A stretch of DNA of 64,000 nucleotides, from contig OX442320.1 of the NCBI GenBank assembly GCA_949358305.1, positions 1,180,501 through 1,244,500 of the forward strand, in the 5' to 3' direction. Both the position numbers and the translations under genes were made by a program. This stretch comes from Strigamia acuminata. Lineage: Eukaryota > Arthropoda > Chilopoda > Geophilomorpha > Linotaeniidae. Positions 51,768 to 62,242 of the stretch are shown in pieces (within the stretch, counting starts at the first letter, position 1; the number at the start of each line of letters is the position of its first letter). Below the pieces are notes generated by a model. The model had not been told where the DNA came from, did not search any database, and worked only from the letters and a program-made list of their open reading frames with translations.

Positions 51768-54058
51768 ATGCCAAGACTCTCAACACATGAAAAAGATAGA
51801 TTAACTGGAATGTTTGATGCAGGGGTATTATTTTAAGTGTTAAAAACTTATTGCTTTATATTTCCAAACAAATTATTAAAAAACAAATTAAGAAAAACAG
51901 ATTAAGAAAAAAAGAATTTTATAATTTTACAACATTTTTATTAAATCTCAAAGCTAATACTGATAAACTATAAAACAAAATTTTAAAAAAATATATTTAT
52001 TTAAAAGATTAATATTTAATACATTTTTAAAAACAGAATCACATAAAAAAATACAAATTCAAATTTTAAAACAAAAACAAAATCACAAACTCAATAAATA
52101 AAACAAAAACAAAATCACAAACTCAATAAATAAAACAAAAACAAAATCACAAACTCAATAAATAAAACAAAAACAAAATCACAAACTCAATAAATAAAAC
52201 AAAAACAAAATCACAAACTCAATAAATAAAACAAAAACAAAATCACAAACTCAATAAATAAAACAAAAACAAAATCACAAACTCAATAAATAAAACAAAA
52301 ACAAAATCACAAACTCAATAAATAAAACAAAAACAAAATCACAAACTCAATAAATAAAACAAAAACAAAATCACAAACTCAACAAACAAAACAAAAAATC
52401 AAAAATTTATATTAAAAAAAAAACACCAATACATCATAAATTTTCCTTAATAAAACAGAAAAATCATAAATTTCTTTTTTAAATAAAAAAATCACACATT
52501 TCACTAAAAATTAACAGAAAAAAGGCACAAACATTAATAAATTCATAAAATACTTATCAATTTCACAAAAAATAAAATAATTACAAATTTTACAAAAAAT
52601 AAAAAAATAAAAAAAATCACAAATTTCATTAAAAAAAATAAGAAATTTCCCAGCCAATTACAGAAACTCGATCTTATACACAGCAAATCTTGAATCCATT
52701 ATAATGTTTTCAGGCTCTCGTGATCTCACCCACAACAATCGCCTTTTGCAAAATTCGCATTATTACATCACTATGAGAACAGAAAAAAGCACAAACATTA
52801 ATAAATTTATATAAAAATAAAAAATTTCCCTATAAAATAAAAAAATTACAAATTTCACTAAAAAAAATTACATATTGCACCAAAAAAAAGCCAAAATATC
52901 ATAATTTTCAACTAAAAAATAAATATTGAACAAAACATATTTCTCTATTTAAAAAAAATATTTTTTTTCCCCAGATGCCTCTCTCAGACATTGCTAGAGA
53001 GCTAGGGTGTAGCCAAAAAACTGCTAGAAAGTGGGCAAATCAATGGAGGGACGAACACAATGTGGATCGTCAAGTGGGCAGTGGGAGACCCAGAAAAACC
53101 AACCCACAAGAAGATGAAGACATTGTCACCCATTCCCTAGCCAATCCCTTTGATGGCTCACAGGCAATAAAGGCGGAGCTCCACCTGCCAGTCACTTCAA
53201 GAACAATTCGGAGGCGCCTGTGCGAGCACGGGTTACACGGGCGAGTTGCGGCACATAAAGACTTCCTCACTGACAACCATCGGGCTCTGAGAAGACAGTT
53301 TGCAGAGACTCAGAGACTCAGAGACTGGAGCAATGTTGTCTTCTCAGACGAGTGCCATGTCAGTGTTGGTGGAAGTGGGCAAGTCTTTGTTCGCAGACCA
53401 ATTGGTGACAGATTCGACCCAGCTTTTATAAAGCTAAAGGTAAAACTTCTGTAATTTATAAATAATTTTAAATTTATCTAATATTTATCTAATTTTAGAA
53501 ACAAAGTGGCCGATTTGGTGTAAGTGTGTGGGGGTGGATGTCTCAGAGTGGGCTTGGGGAAATTAGCAGACTCACCGGCTTTTTAAATTCAAATGCATAT
53601 GTTGATATCTTGGGTCAAACCTTATTGCCCAGTGCTGGAATAAGATTTAATAATCAGCCGTGGGTCTTCCAGCATGACCGAGCCCCCCCACACACTGCCC
53701 GCAACACCCGTGACTGGATAGGACAAAACATGGGCCCGAATCAGCGCATTGAGATTTTGGAGTGGCCAGCCAAAGGGGCTGACTTGAACCCCCTAGAGAA
53801 CATCTGGGCAGTTTTAAAGTCAGATCTACAAAAAAGAGTAAATTAATTAGAAATGAGAAATTAATTCTTTACAATTTATTTTAATTTACTAAATTATTTC
53901 AGGCACTTGCTAGAAATACCGATGATTTATGGGGCCAAATACAGGACATTTGGCAACAGCTGGCATTGGATCCAGAGCTGACTACTAATTTGGTCAATTC
54001 AATGCCAAGGCGGATCCAGCAAGTCATCGATATGAATGGCCACTGGAGCAAATACTGA
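51768..54058 (+). CDS. Tc1/mariner transposase, four exons
   Basis: Exons 51768-51824, 52975-53439, 53499-53837 and 53903-54058, with GT-AG introns all in phase 0, give 338 aa, a normal Tc1 size. The N-terminal helix-turn-helix (MPRLSTHEKDRL...; SDIARELGCSQKTARKW) is followed by an RPRKT-like linker and a second DNA-binding part (SRTIRRRLCEHGL). The DDE domain has the first Asp in VVFSDECH, the second in QHDRAPPHTA and the Glu in ADLNPLENIW. I count 39 residues between the second Asp and the Glu, against 34 in classic Tc1. The first intron (1150 bp) holds a tandem array. The enzyme would cut and paste the element at TA sites. All catalytic residues are present. Confidence 0.9.
52066..52386 (+). 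repeat. 32-bp tandem array in transposase intron 1
   Basis: Ten near-perfect copies of a 32-bp AT-rich unit containing CACAAACTCAATAAATAAAAC. It lies within intron 1 of the transposase gene. Flanking intron sequence is A-rich and low in complexity. Confidence 0.95.
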
Positions 54059-55156
54059 AAAAAGAACATCTTTATTATTATTTATTATTTGTTTGTTATG
54101 TTATGATATTTTATGTTTAACTATTTTATTTGTTATTAATTAAGTTTGCTAAAATGGCAAATTGTAATGAGCGCCATGAATAAATACCATTGTTTATGTT
54201 CTCATCAAAACCCGCTCATTTATTTTTGAATTAACGTGTGCATAATATATTATCACTAATTATTATTTATTATTTATTATTAATTATTTAATGCTTTATA
54301 TATTTGTGATGAAATAAATTAACACTTATTATTATTATTCAACGAGTTTTTATTCTGTTTGTGATTTATTGGTTTTTATTTTTAATTTTTTAAATCATTT
54401 GGTATTTGTCAGAATACTTACAATTGTGAAAGCATATTTTATTTCAAATCCAAGTTTTTTCTAGATGCTACAAAGGATTTCTACATTTCAAAAGTAATAT
54501 TTATTCCTACACTCAAATAAATATTTAGAAAATAAATTAAATTAGCTAAAACAGGAATCTACTTAACAGGTATCAGACTTCAATCTCACCTTTAACATTT
54601 AATCTGTTTCAATTAACATTATGATCACTTTTATCGGGTCGAAATCTTCCACTCCTAAACGCGAACGTTTCAGGCGTAGGAATTCTGTCTCTTTCACCGC
54701 ATGCTGCACACGTTTTTCTTGTTTCTGAGGCGGAAAAAATATTAAAGAATAGATAAATAAATGCGTGACAAGCAGTGGTTTCATCTAATTTTACCTCTAG
54801 TTTGCGTAGGCCTTCTTCTCGCGTTGATTTGTCGTTGATTCTTCTAATTTTTGGTATCGGTTTTGGTGGTGAGAGGAAAGTAAAATATTTTTATTGGTAA
54901 AATAAATGAATTTGATTTAATTTTCTCACCTGTTTCGTCTCTCCACATGCGGGGCTATGAAGTTGTTGTAATAATTTTCAAAGATTCTTAAAACAACTAT
55001 ACAACAGTCTAACAGTCAGTGCAGAAGTAAACAAATCGGCCATTTTGAGATCCAGGATCAGACTGTGATGTCACACAGACTCGGTTGATTTTCATGCCTC
55101 TGGTGAGCAAACTTGAAACAGCAGCACTACAGGGAAGTTTTTTTTGTCCATGACTG
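54032..55156 (-). repeat. Right TIR of the Tc1/mariner element
   Basis: Inverted copy of 50322-51446, ending CATGACTG at the TA duplication. Its inner end contains the last 27 bp of the transposase coding sequence. Confidence 0.93.
54599..54841 (-). pseudogene. Captured NDR/STK38-like kinase fragment in right TIR
   Basis: Mirror copy of 50637-50879, with the second exon at 54599-54724, the intron at 54725-54794 and the upstream exon from 54795. The 61-codon frame spanning intron end and second exon is identical to the left copy. Because TIRs are homogenised during repair and transposition, the identity shows shared history, not necessarily selection. Confidence 0.8.
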
Positions 55157-58100
55157 TACATATCGCAATACTCATTGTAAATATCGGAAACAAATTGTTT
55201 TCCGTTATCGCTCACAATCTTTTTGGGGTGTCCCCATCTGTTTGTAACAGATCTTAATTCTTGAACGCAGTTAGCGCTCGTGGCTTTTGTCAAAGCCTTA
55301 ATTTCAACGAACTTGGTACAATTGTCAATAATGACAAAAATATACTGGTTTTGGGACCTTCCCGCGGGTTTTGGGCCCATCAAGTCCATGTTAATACATT
55401 CCCAAGGATTGGTCATGTTGTGTGGTGTGTAAGGAGCTGCGTGCCTTTTCTGTTGAATAGGCTTGTACTGAGCACAGTGCGTGCAGCTTTTGACGTAGTT
55501 CCTGACACTTCTACTCATACCAGGCCAGAAATATATTAAACGCGTTTTCTCAAGCGTCTTACTCATCCCAGCGTGACCGCTTAGGGGGTGGCCATGACAA
55601 GCGAAGAGTACTCGTTTTACGAGTGCACTGGGTACAACGGCTTTAAAGCCATTTCCCGAATCGTTTAATTCCTCTTCAAACGAAGGGTTAAAATAGATGA
55701 TCATTTGATCACCATCAACTTCTTTTTTGTCCAAACAATAGTTTTTGACTTTATTTTTCCATTCTTTTATTTCAGATTGTGGTATCCCAACAACCTTGTC
55801 ATTCAATAAATATTCTCGAATGCGTTTGCATTCAGTATCTAGTAACTGAGCATCTATTATTTCTCTCCTTGTAGGAGGGACTTCTTTAAGTACTTCAGTC
55901 AACGCACTGTACAAGGTTTCTTGTACTTCCTCCCCCTCCTTTTCTTCAGAACATTCTTTAGAATTTTCTGAAAAATAGGAACGCACACTAGCCAAATATT
56001 CTCGTTTCTCTGGGGCACGATTTAATGAAACAGAAGGATTTCCGTCCCATTCAGGCCAATATTGTTTAATTTCGACAGGTTCCACATGATCACGAAGAGG
56101 AATGTCTTCCTCTGTTAGTGGGGCTCTAGAAAGTGCATCTGCAACTTGGTTAGCAGCACCTTTTCGAAAAACAATTTTAAAATTTCCACATTGGATTCTT
56201 AAGGCCCATCGGCCAAATTTCCCAGATGGTTCAGGCGTTCGCATCAACCATTTCAGTGCTTCTGCATCTGACTCTAAAGTGAATGTACCATATTCGAGAT
56301 ATGGTTTAAATCGATCAATTGCCCACACAACTGCGAGACATTCGAGTTCCGGCGTTGTATAACGCTTCTCCGCTCCACGTAAAACTCTGCTTGCATAAGC
56401 TACAGGTCTGGGTACAGAAATGTTTTTCTGCTTCTTTTCATCGAATATATCGACGTCTTGGCAAAGGACAGCTCCTAAGCCTTCATGTGAAGCGTCAGTC
56501 ATGACGACAAATGGCAAAGTCATATCTGGTTTGTGTAGACAATTGTCACCACAAAGTAGCTCTTTAATTTTATTAAAAGCTTCTGTCTGCTCATCTCCCC
56601 ATTCAAATGGAGTTTTCTCATTCATCATACGTGTGTATGGTGCGGCAATAGTTCCGTGATTTGGAACAAACTTCCTGAAGAAGTTAGTCATGCCGTGAAA
56701 GCGCTGAATATCTTTAGCACACGTGGGGGTGGGAAATTTCATGATTGCCGATATTTTATCGGGATCACCGAAGAGACCTTCGGGTTTAATCCAGTGGCCC
56801 AAGAATTTTAATTCTGTACGCCCAAAACGAGATTTCGCTTTATTTATTGTCATGTTGGCTTGGTTAAGCCTTTCCAAAACATCTCGAACATGTTTGAGAT
56901 GATCATCCCAATTATCTGAATACACAATTACGTCATCCAAATAAACTAACGCGTAGTCTTGTAAAGCTGAGCCTAAAATGCCTTCCATCAGACGCTGGAA
57001 AGTACATGGTGCATTGCAAAGGCCGAATGGCATTCGTACAAATTGATAAGGGCCGTTTGGCGTATAAAACGCCGTTTTTGGACGATCTTCCTTACACATT
57101 TCGACTTGGTAGTAACCTTTGACAAGGTCAATAGACGTAAAATACTTTGCCGGACCAGTATTATGCAACAAAAGGTCAATACTTGGCATTTGTATTACTT
57201 CGACTTCAGTGATGGCATTTAGCCACCGGTAGTCAATGCACATCCTATACGAGCCGTCAGGCTTCGCAACGATGACTGGATGACTTATAAATGGCCCTTT
57301 GGCCTTTTCAATAAGTCCATCCTGTTCAAGTTCTGCAGCAAGTTTGGTCATAATGGCTCTCTTGGCCGGGTTGTACATTCTATACTGCATTTTGGGCAAT
57401 GAATGCCCTTCTTTGAACTTAATACGATGTTGGGTCACGTTAGTGCACCCAACTTGATCACGAAATACATTCGGTATCGAGTTAACCACTTCGCGAAGTG
57501 CTAGTCTTTGTTCTGGAGTGCAGTCGCTCTCCTCAACTAATTTTTCATCCCAAGTTAACACAGGGGTGTCTGTTAACTCAATCGAGTTGAGAGTGGACGA
57601 CAGTCCTAAATAATCGAAAGTAATTCGATTTAACGGGGCGAGGGCCAAATTGGCTTCTTCCGACTCATAAGGGGCGGACCAATTGGGTTTATCTGCACAA
57701 GAGAACTCTTGTAGATGTGGATGCGGACTAATTTTCTGTCTGCGCATGAAATTGTGACCAAGTATCAAGCCACAAACTCGTTTTGCTAAAACGATGAAAT
57801 TCATTGGTGTAAATTCATCAGCCCATTGCACGCACAAAGTTATTTGTCCGACAGGCTTGTGTGCTACGCCTACAGCGTTAACCAACATATTTCTGGGGGC
57901 CTCTTGCAAAAATTCTGGCAAAGCCTGAGTTTCAGACAAGAGTTGTTCCCCAATGTAACATTGAGATGCTCCTGTATCCATGAGCGCATTGTAGGTGAGC
58001 CCACCAATTGTGATCTTCATTCGAGGATCATCCTTATTATTACCTAAAGTAATATTGTGCAAATTATTACCACCTATGACTCGATTGAGTCGACGGAGTC

Positions 58101-58304
58101 TACAGAATTTCTTCGTGTAGCACTTGTGTGGAAACAATGTCAGATTTTTTAATTGTTCTGTCATTTCTTGCAGATTTTCCTCTACTCCGCCACTATGACT
58201 AGTGGCTACTTCAAGACAAGTTGTGTCTACATCCATAAATAAAGATTCCGACGTAGCATTAGCCACTTCTGGGGGATGGAATAAACCTTCGTCCCCCGGA
58301 TCTA
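55157..58304 (-). CDS. Gypsy I pol: protease, RT, RNase H, integrase N-terminal part
   Basis: Minus-strand frame of about 1040 codons. It has no ATG at its start, as expected for a frame entered by -1 frameshifting just after the slippery site at 58305-58311. Domains: retropepsin with MDTGAS; RT with FTSIDLVKGYYQVEM, MPFGLCNAPCTFQRLM and active-site YLDD; RNase H with MTDASHEGLGAVL, ELECLAVVWA and VADALSR; integrase zinc module HGHPLSGHAGMSKTL...CTHC; core with Asp in INMDLMGP and in VSDNGKQF. The Tc1 element then interrupts it at 55157 and the rest is at 49269-50321. The order PR-RT-RH-INT is diagnostic of Ty3/gypsy. Confidence 0.95.
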
Positions 58305-58311
58305 GTTTTTT
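58271..58311 (-). promoter_or_regulatory. -1 ribosomal frameshift signal of gypsy I
   Basis: On the minus strand the slippery heptamer A-AAA-AAC (58311 to 58305) lies in the gag frame and is followed directly by the gag stop UAG. Seven bases later, GGGGGA (58297-58292) can pair with UCCCCC (58276-58271) as a stem-loop, with a small extra GG/CC pairing inside. Slipping back one base enters the pol frame. Heptamer, 7-nt spacer and stem match the retroviral pattern. In this copy a hAT-like element sits one base upstream. Confidence 0.85.
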
Positions 58312-58359
58312 GAACTAGTCGGGGTGCCGTCCGAACGGCGAATCGCCTAAGGGCGAATT

Positions 58360-58660
58360 TTGCCATAGTGATTAATGGCGAAAAAATAAATTTTTTCGCC
58401 AAAAACATTTCCAATGGCGAATTTGCACACATTCGCCATTGGAAATGTCCAATTACATCTCCAATGTCGAATCGGTGTAAAATTAAATCGATTCGACATT
58501 GGAAATGTCAAATTACATCTCCAATGTCGAATCGATTTAATTTTACACCGATTCGACATTGGAGATGTAATTGGACATTTCCAATGTCGAATCGATTTAA
58601 TTTTACACCGATTCGACATTGGAAACGTGTTTGGTCATTTCCAATGGCGAATCGGTCAAT
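58360..58660. repeat. Left subterminal palindromic array of the hAT-like element
   Basis: About five units of roughly 60 bp in alternating orientation, each with CCAATGTCGAATCG or its complement followed by an AT-rich spacer (GATTTAATTTTACACC). Extensive hairpin potential; no coding function. Confidence 0.85.
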
Positions 58661-58998
58661 ACTGTTGTCAATTTTTAGTTTTCCAGAACCACCGACTACC
58701 ACATGGAGGACTTAGACACATGGACGTCAGTGGATTGAACAGGGACACAACATGACACAACAGGACACAAACAACCTATTTTTGTTTATTTTTTGTTTTA
58801 CGTTTTTGACTTATAACTTATTTGTATCTCGCCACATGTGTTATTATTTTTAAATAAAAATGGAAAGTATGAATTGTAACCTGTTTTGCTTTTGTTTTTA
58901 CATTACTTAGTAGCATTCAATAAATAATGTCTACTCCGCTTCATCATCTTGTGTTTGACATTAGTGTTATTGTACAAACCACGTTTTTTCACTCTGAT

Positions 58999-59397
58999 TC
59001 AATCACTGTTTAACGCCATTGGAAACTCAAACTTTTGCGACAGATACAAGCACAAAGTGGTTATTCGTTGCAGTATGTCGTGCTCTGGACTGCACAGAGA
59101 CATAAAAATATTCGAATCCGAAATAAATAACACATTTAAATGTGGAAACCAGATCAGAGCTTGTGAAGGAATGCCGGAATAAATTATTTCGAAGCTTAAA
59201 TCGACGAGGTTTTGACAAACTCGGCCGATTTTGTCCAACACGAGACTCGTGGGCTCGTCGAACCGGAGCAAATGGTGTGCGGATTTGGTGCGGGAATGAA
59301 TGAATGTGTTTGTGTGCAAAAGTTGGGAGGTGATTGTGAATTGCTGCTGACAAAGTCGCTCGTAAGTTTTGGCAATGAATGCCGAAGGTTGCTTCAC
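58999..59397 (-). pseudogene. Possible captured gene fragment, leucine-rich-repeat-like
   Basis: Open frame of 132 codons in the unique middle of the hAT-like element. Segments such as DKIGRVCQNLVDLSF, LIWFPHLNVLFI and RITTLCLYLSQ have the spacing and hydrophobic pattern of irregular leucine-rich repeats of F-box-type proteins. It could be a piece of a host gene picked up by the element. The pattern is weak and another frame overlaps it, so chance is possible. Confidence 0.3.
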
Positions 59398-59447
59398 TAA
59401 TTCGTCTTACAGCTGCTTGAAATTAGCGATTACAGCTCGTAAAGACA

Positions 59448-59970
59448 AAATGGCGAATTGGTCAACAATTCGCCATTAGAAAGGTACAATTACATTTCTA
59501 ATGGCGAATTGGTTTTAATGTTGACCAATTCGCCATTAGAAATGTAATTGTACCTTTCTAATGGCGAATTGATTTTAATTTTGACCAATTCGCCATTAGA
59601 AATGTAATTGTACCTTTCTAATGGCGAATTGATTTTAATTTTGACCAATTCGCCATTAGAAAGGTACAATTACATTTCTAATGGCGAATTGGTCAAAATT
59701 AAAATCAATTCGCCATTAGAAAGGTACAATTACATTTCTAATGGCGAATTGGTCAAAATTAAAATCAATTCGCCATTAGAAAGGTACAATTACATTTCTA
59801 ATGGCGAATTGGTCAAAATTAAAATCAATTCGCCATTAGAAAGGTACAATTACATTTCTAATGGCGAATTGGTCAAAATTAAAATCAATTCGCCATTAGA
59901 AAGGTACAATTACATTTCTAATGGCGAATTTTCCTAGATTCGCCATTGGAAATGTCAGAATAGGTTTCTA
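59448..59970. repeat. Right subterminal 60-bp array of the hAT-like element
   Basis: About eight 60-bp units built on AATTCGCCATTAGAAA and its complement with a spacer GGTCAAAATTAAAATC. The first three units run in one orientation and the next five in the other, so the array is itself a large inverted repeat. The repetitive frame across it is a by-product. Confidence 0.9.
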
Positions 59971-60024
59971 AGGGCGAATCTCAAAAATTCGCCCTTAGGC
60001 GATTCGCCGTTCAGACTGGTACTC

Positions 60025-62242
60025 AACTAGTCGCACTTGAATCTGTCGATTCGGGCTTGATCAAAGTTTTGACCATTTCTGCCAACGAGTTGGTCAGCGA
60101 AGTTTGTAACTTATTTTCAAAAGTATTTAATTTCGCATCAAGTTTAGCATCTAGTGTTGCATCCAACACTTCTTGAGTTATCCATCTGTTATTAGGACGT
60201 TTAGAAGTAGGATCCACAGTCGGGGAATCCGGCGTACTTCGTTTTTGCAACTCTTCAGAGTTGAAATTTGCACGTAGTTTTAAATCTGGACATTCTCGAC
60301 GCATGTGTCCTGGTTTCTTACAGTGGTAACAAACTAATTGACCACGTCTGGTCTGATCCACTACTCCATTTATTAGATAAACGGCCTCGCATTCCTCAGG
60401 TAACTCTTCATCACAAATATTAAGTTGTTCTTGTGAATCCAAAGTTAAAGATTTAACATTTGTCTTTGGCTGAGGACGAGTGTCAGTTTTCCGAGATGGG
60501 AAAACAACTGGATTGGAAATATTTTCCCTTGCTCCATTAGCTGTACGACTGTACAAGCCTTTATTTTTAGTTATAACGGTATAAATCTCTGTCAGAGGTA
60601 AATCCGCTATGCCTTGCGTATGCAAAAGCAAATCGTTAGCAGGAGTTACACTCCCAATAAAAAGACAACCAGCCCCTTTTGCATCAAGACTGTCTTGTAA
60701 TATCCATAACTGGTAATATTTGTGCATAAAGTCGTAAAGACTTTCTGTTTCCAGTTGTTTCAACTTGGTTAGTTGGTTCGTCCGCTCTTGTCGAGTGGCT
60801 ACAAACCGTTCTTTGAACGCCTGTTCAAATACTTCCCAAGATATGAAATCTTCTCTCCTTTCATGAAACCAACCATGCGCTTGCTCGGTTAAATAACCGG
60901 CCACGCCTTTAACAAGCATGTCATCGAGTGACATGTTTCGCAGAAAAGCGACATTTTTTACAATATTGAGAAAGCGTTCGCTTTCTTCTGCTTTTCCGGA
61001 GAAAACAGGGATATCTGGCGGTTTCAAACAGTTAGTTTGAGGGACAGAGGCGGAACTTTTTCCTGCCTGCATCAACTTGTGCATGGTTGTGGCAATTGAC
61101 GCGAGGTCATCAGCCGTCATTCCAAAGCTACTGGGGGGGCGCGAATTGTCATTTGACGATCCGCCATTGTTTGGTTGACTCGAGTTATTTTGACTTGAGC
61201 CACCACTATTAGGGTTGAAATTATTCGACCCTCCTTGATTCGGTCTACTGTGGTTACCAAAATTCGAATGGTTATTCGAATTACCTTGGTTCCCATAATT
61301 CGAATGATTATTAGAATTATCTCGATTGTTAAAATTCGGGCGATTGTTCGAACTTTCTTGATTACCAAAATTCGGACGATTGTTCGAATTACCTGGCGTA
61401 CCCCGATTCAAATAGTTATTTGAATTTCCTGGAGTTCCAGTAGAAGGATTATTTGGGTTATTCGAGTTCGGAGGAAATGGGTGACCCCTTTGCATATTGG
61501 GTGCTGGACTAGAATTGTTTGCAAATCTAGAATTTGGGTCAAAACGGCGGTTTGGACCTCTTGTCGCACCTGAATTTGGGTTCAAATTTCCAGCGAGATT
61601 CGGACAACTATTTGATCCGTTTGGTAAACTTGGATTAGGGTTGGCCATATTAGGCGGACCCAAATTCGCTCTGTTGAACGTATTCTCAAAGTTCTCTGGA
61701 TTTGTAAATCCTCTTTGTTGGTTGCGAGCGAAGTTATTCGCTCGTAATCGTTGCTGGAAAGCACGATTAAAATCTCCTGGTGTCAAATTCGACTGATCTT
61801 GACGAGGAGGTTGTGCATTTTTATTTCTATATCTAGAAATAGGCGTCGAAGGAGTGGGACTAAAATTATTTAATCTTTGGCTGGCTGGGGAATTAGGTTG
61901 CTCCGACGTAGTACGACGCGCGTGCACGAAATCTAATACTTCGGTCAAAGATCTAAATTGGTTTGGGTTCAAACCGTGATCCTGACAAAATAATAGACCG
62001 CCTCGGCCTAAATGAGAACCTTCAGGAATGCATTCCTCTTCTCCAGGCGGAGTAGGTTCACGTGGAGCCCTATTCTCTCCAGATGGTCCGGCTGTTTCAT
62101 TTGAAACGCCATTACGGACCGCGTGGTTTCCCACTTCTTCAGTTCCATTAGGAACAGGTATAAACCCGGATAGATTCATTCCACCGGTCAAACAAGTTCT
62201 TTCCTTACCACGGGTGTTCATGTGATGCTGGTTATTAGTCAT
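60025..62242 (-). CDS. Gag of gypsy I
   Basis: Minus-strand frame of about 739 codons from the ATG at 62242 (MTNNQHHMNTRGK). Residues about 215-375 are low-complexity, with repeated N/S/G-rich units such as NSNNRPNFGN. A retrotransposon capsid region follows (PPDIPVFSGKAEESERFL, WEVFEQAFKERFVATRQ, LYDFMHKYYQL), then a CCHC zinc knuckle CYHCKKPGHMRREC near residue 645. The last stop is created at the hAT insertion; in the empty site gag would read a few codons further to the UAG behind the slippery heptamer. Function: particle capsid and RNA binding. Confidence 0.92.

Larger units (their letters stand above)
50322..55156 (+). mobile_element. Tc1/mariner element with 1.1-kb TIRs and captured kinase sequence
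   Basis: 4835-bp DNA transposon inserted at a TA (50320-50321 and 55157-55158) in the integrase of gypsy I. The ends read CAGTCATGGACAAA. The inverted repeats are about 1125 bp (50322-51446 and 54032-55156) and align without indels, with only occasional mismatches. Between them lies a four-exon transposase gene (51768-54058) whose last exon runs into the right TIR. Each TIR also carries a fragment of an NDR-type kinase gene. The intact coding capacity and near-identical TIRs suggest a young, possibly autonomous copy. Confidence 0.96.
58321..60024. mobile_element. hAT-like non-autonomous element with palindromic subterminal arrays
   Basis: 1704 bp with imperfect inverted ends (GGGGTGCCGTCCGAACGG and GAGTACCAGTCTGAACGG, then a shared GCGAATCGCCTAAGGGCG) and the perfect 8-bp duplication AACTAGTC (58313-58320 and 60025-60032), as in hAT transposons. 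Both ends carry arrays of short inverted units with GGCGAAT or GTCGAAT. No transposase is present. It separates gag from pol in gypsy I and supplies a new gag stop within its first bases. Confidence 0.88.

Noticed and set aside
54599-54784. Stand-alone 61-aa gene at each end of the Tc1 element
   Set aside because: The ATG lies in an intron-like segment; the conserved part begins after the splice acceptor and joins an upstream exon, so the 61-codon unit as such is not the gene.
59608-59937. Plus-strand frame encoding a repeating peptide (SNGELVKIKINSPLERYNYI)
   Set aside because: It exists only because the repeat period is a multiple of three; there is no sign of a gene.
59448-59970. Regular 60-bp repeats that might look like a CRISPR array
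   Set aside because: Spacers are repeats too, units are inverted relative to each other, and the array lies inside a hAT-like element with TIRs and TSD. The genome is eukaryotic.
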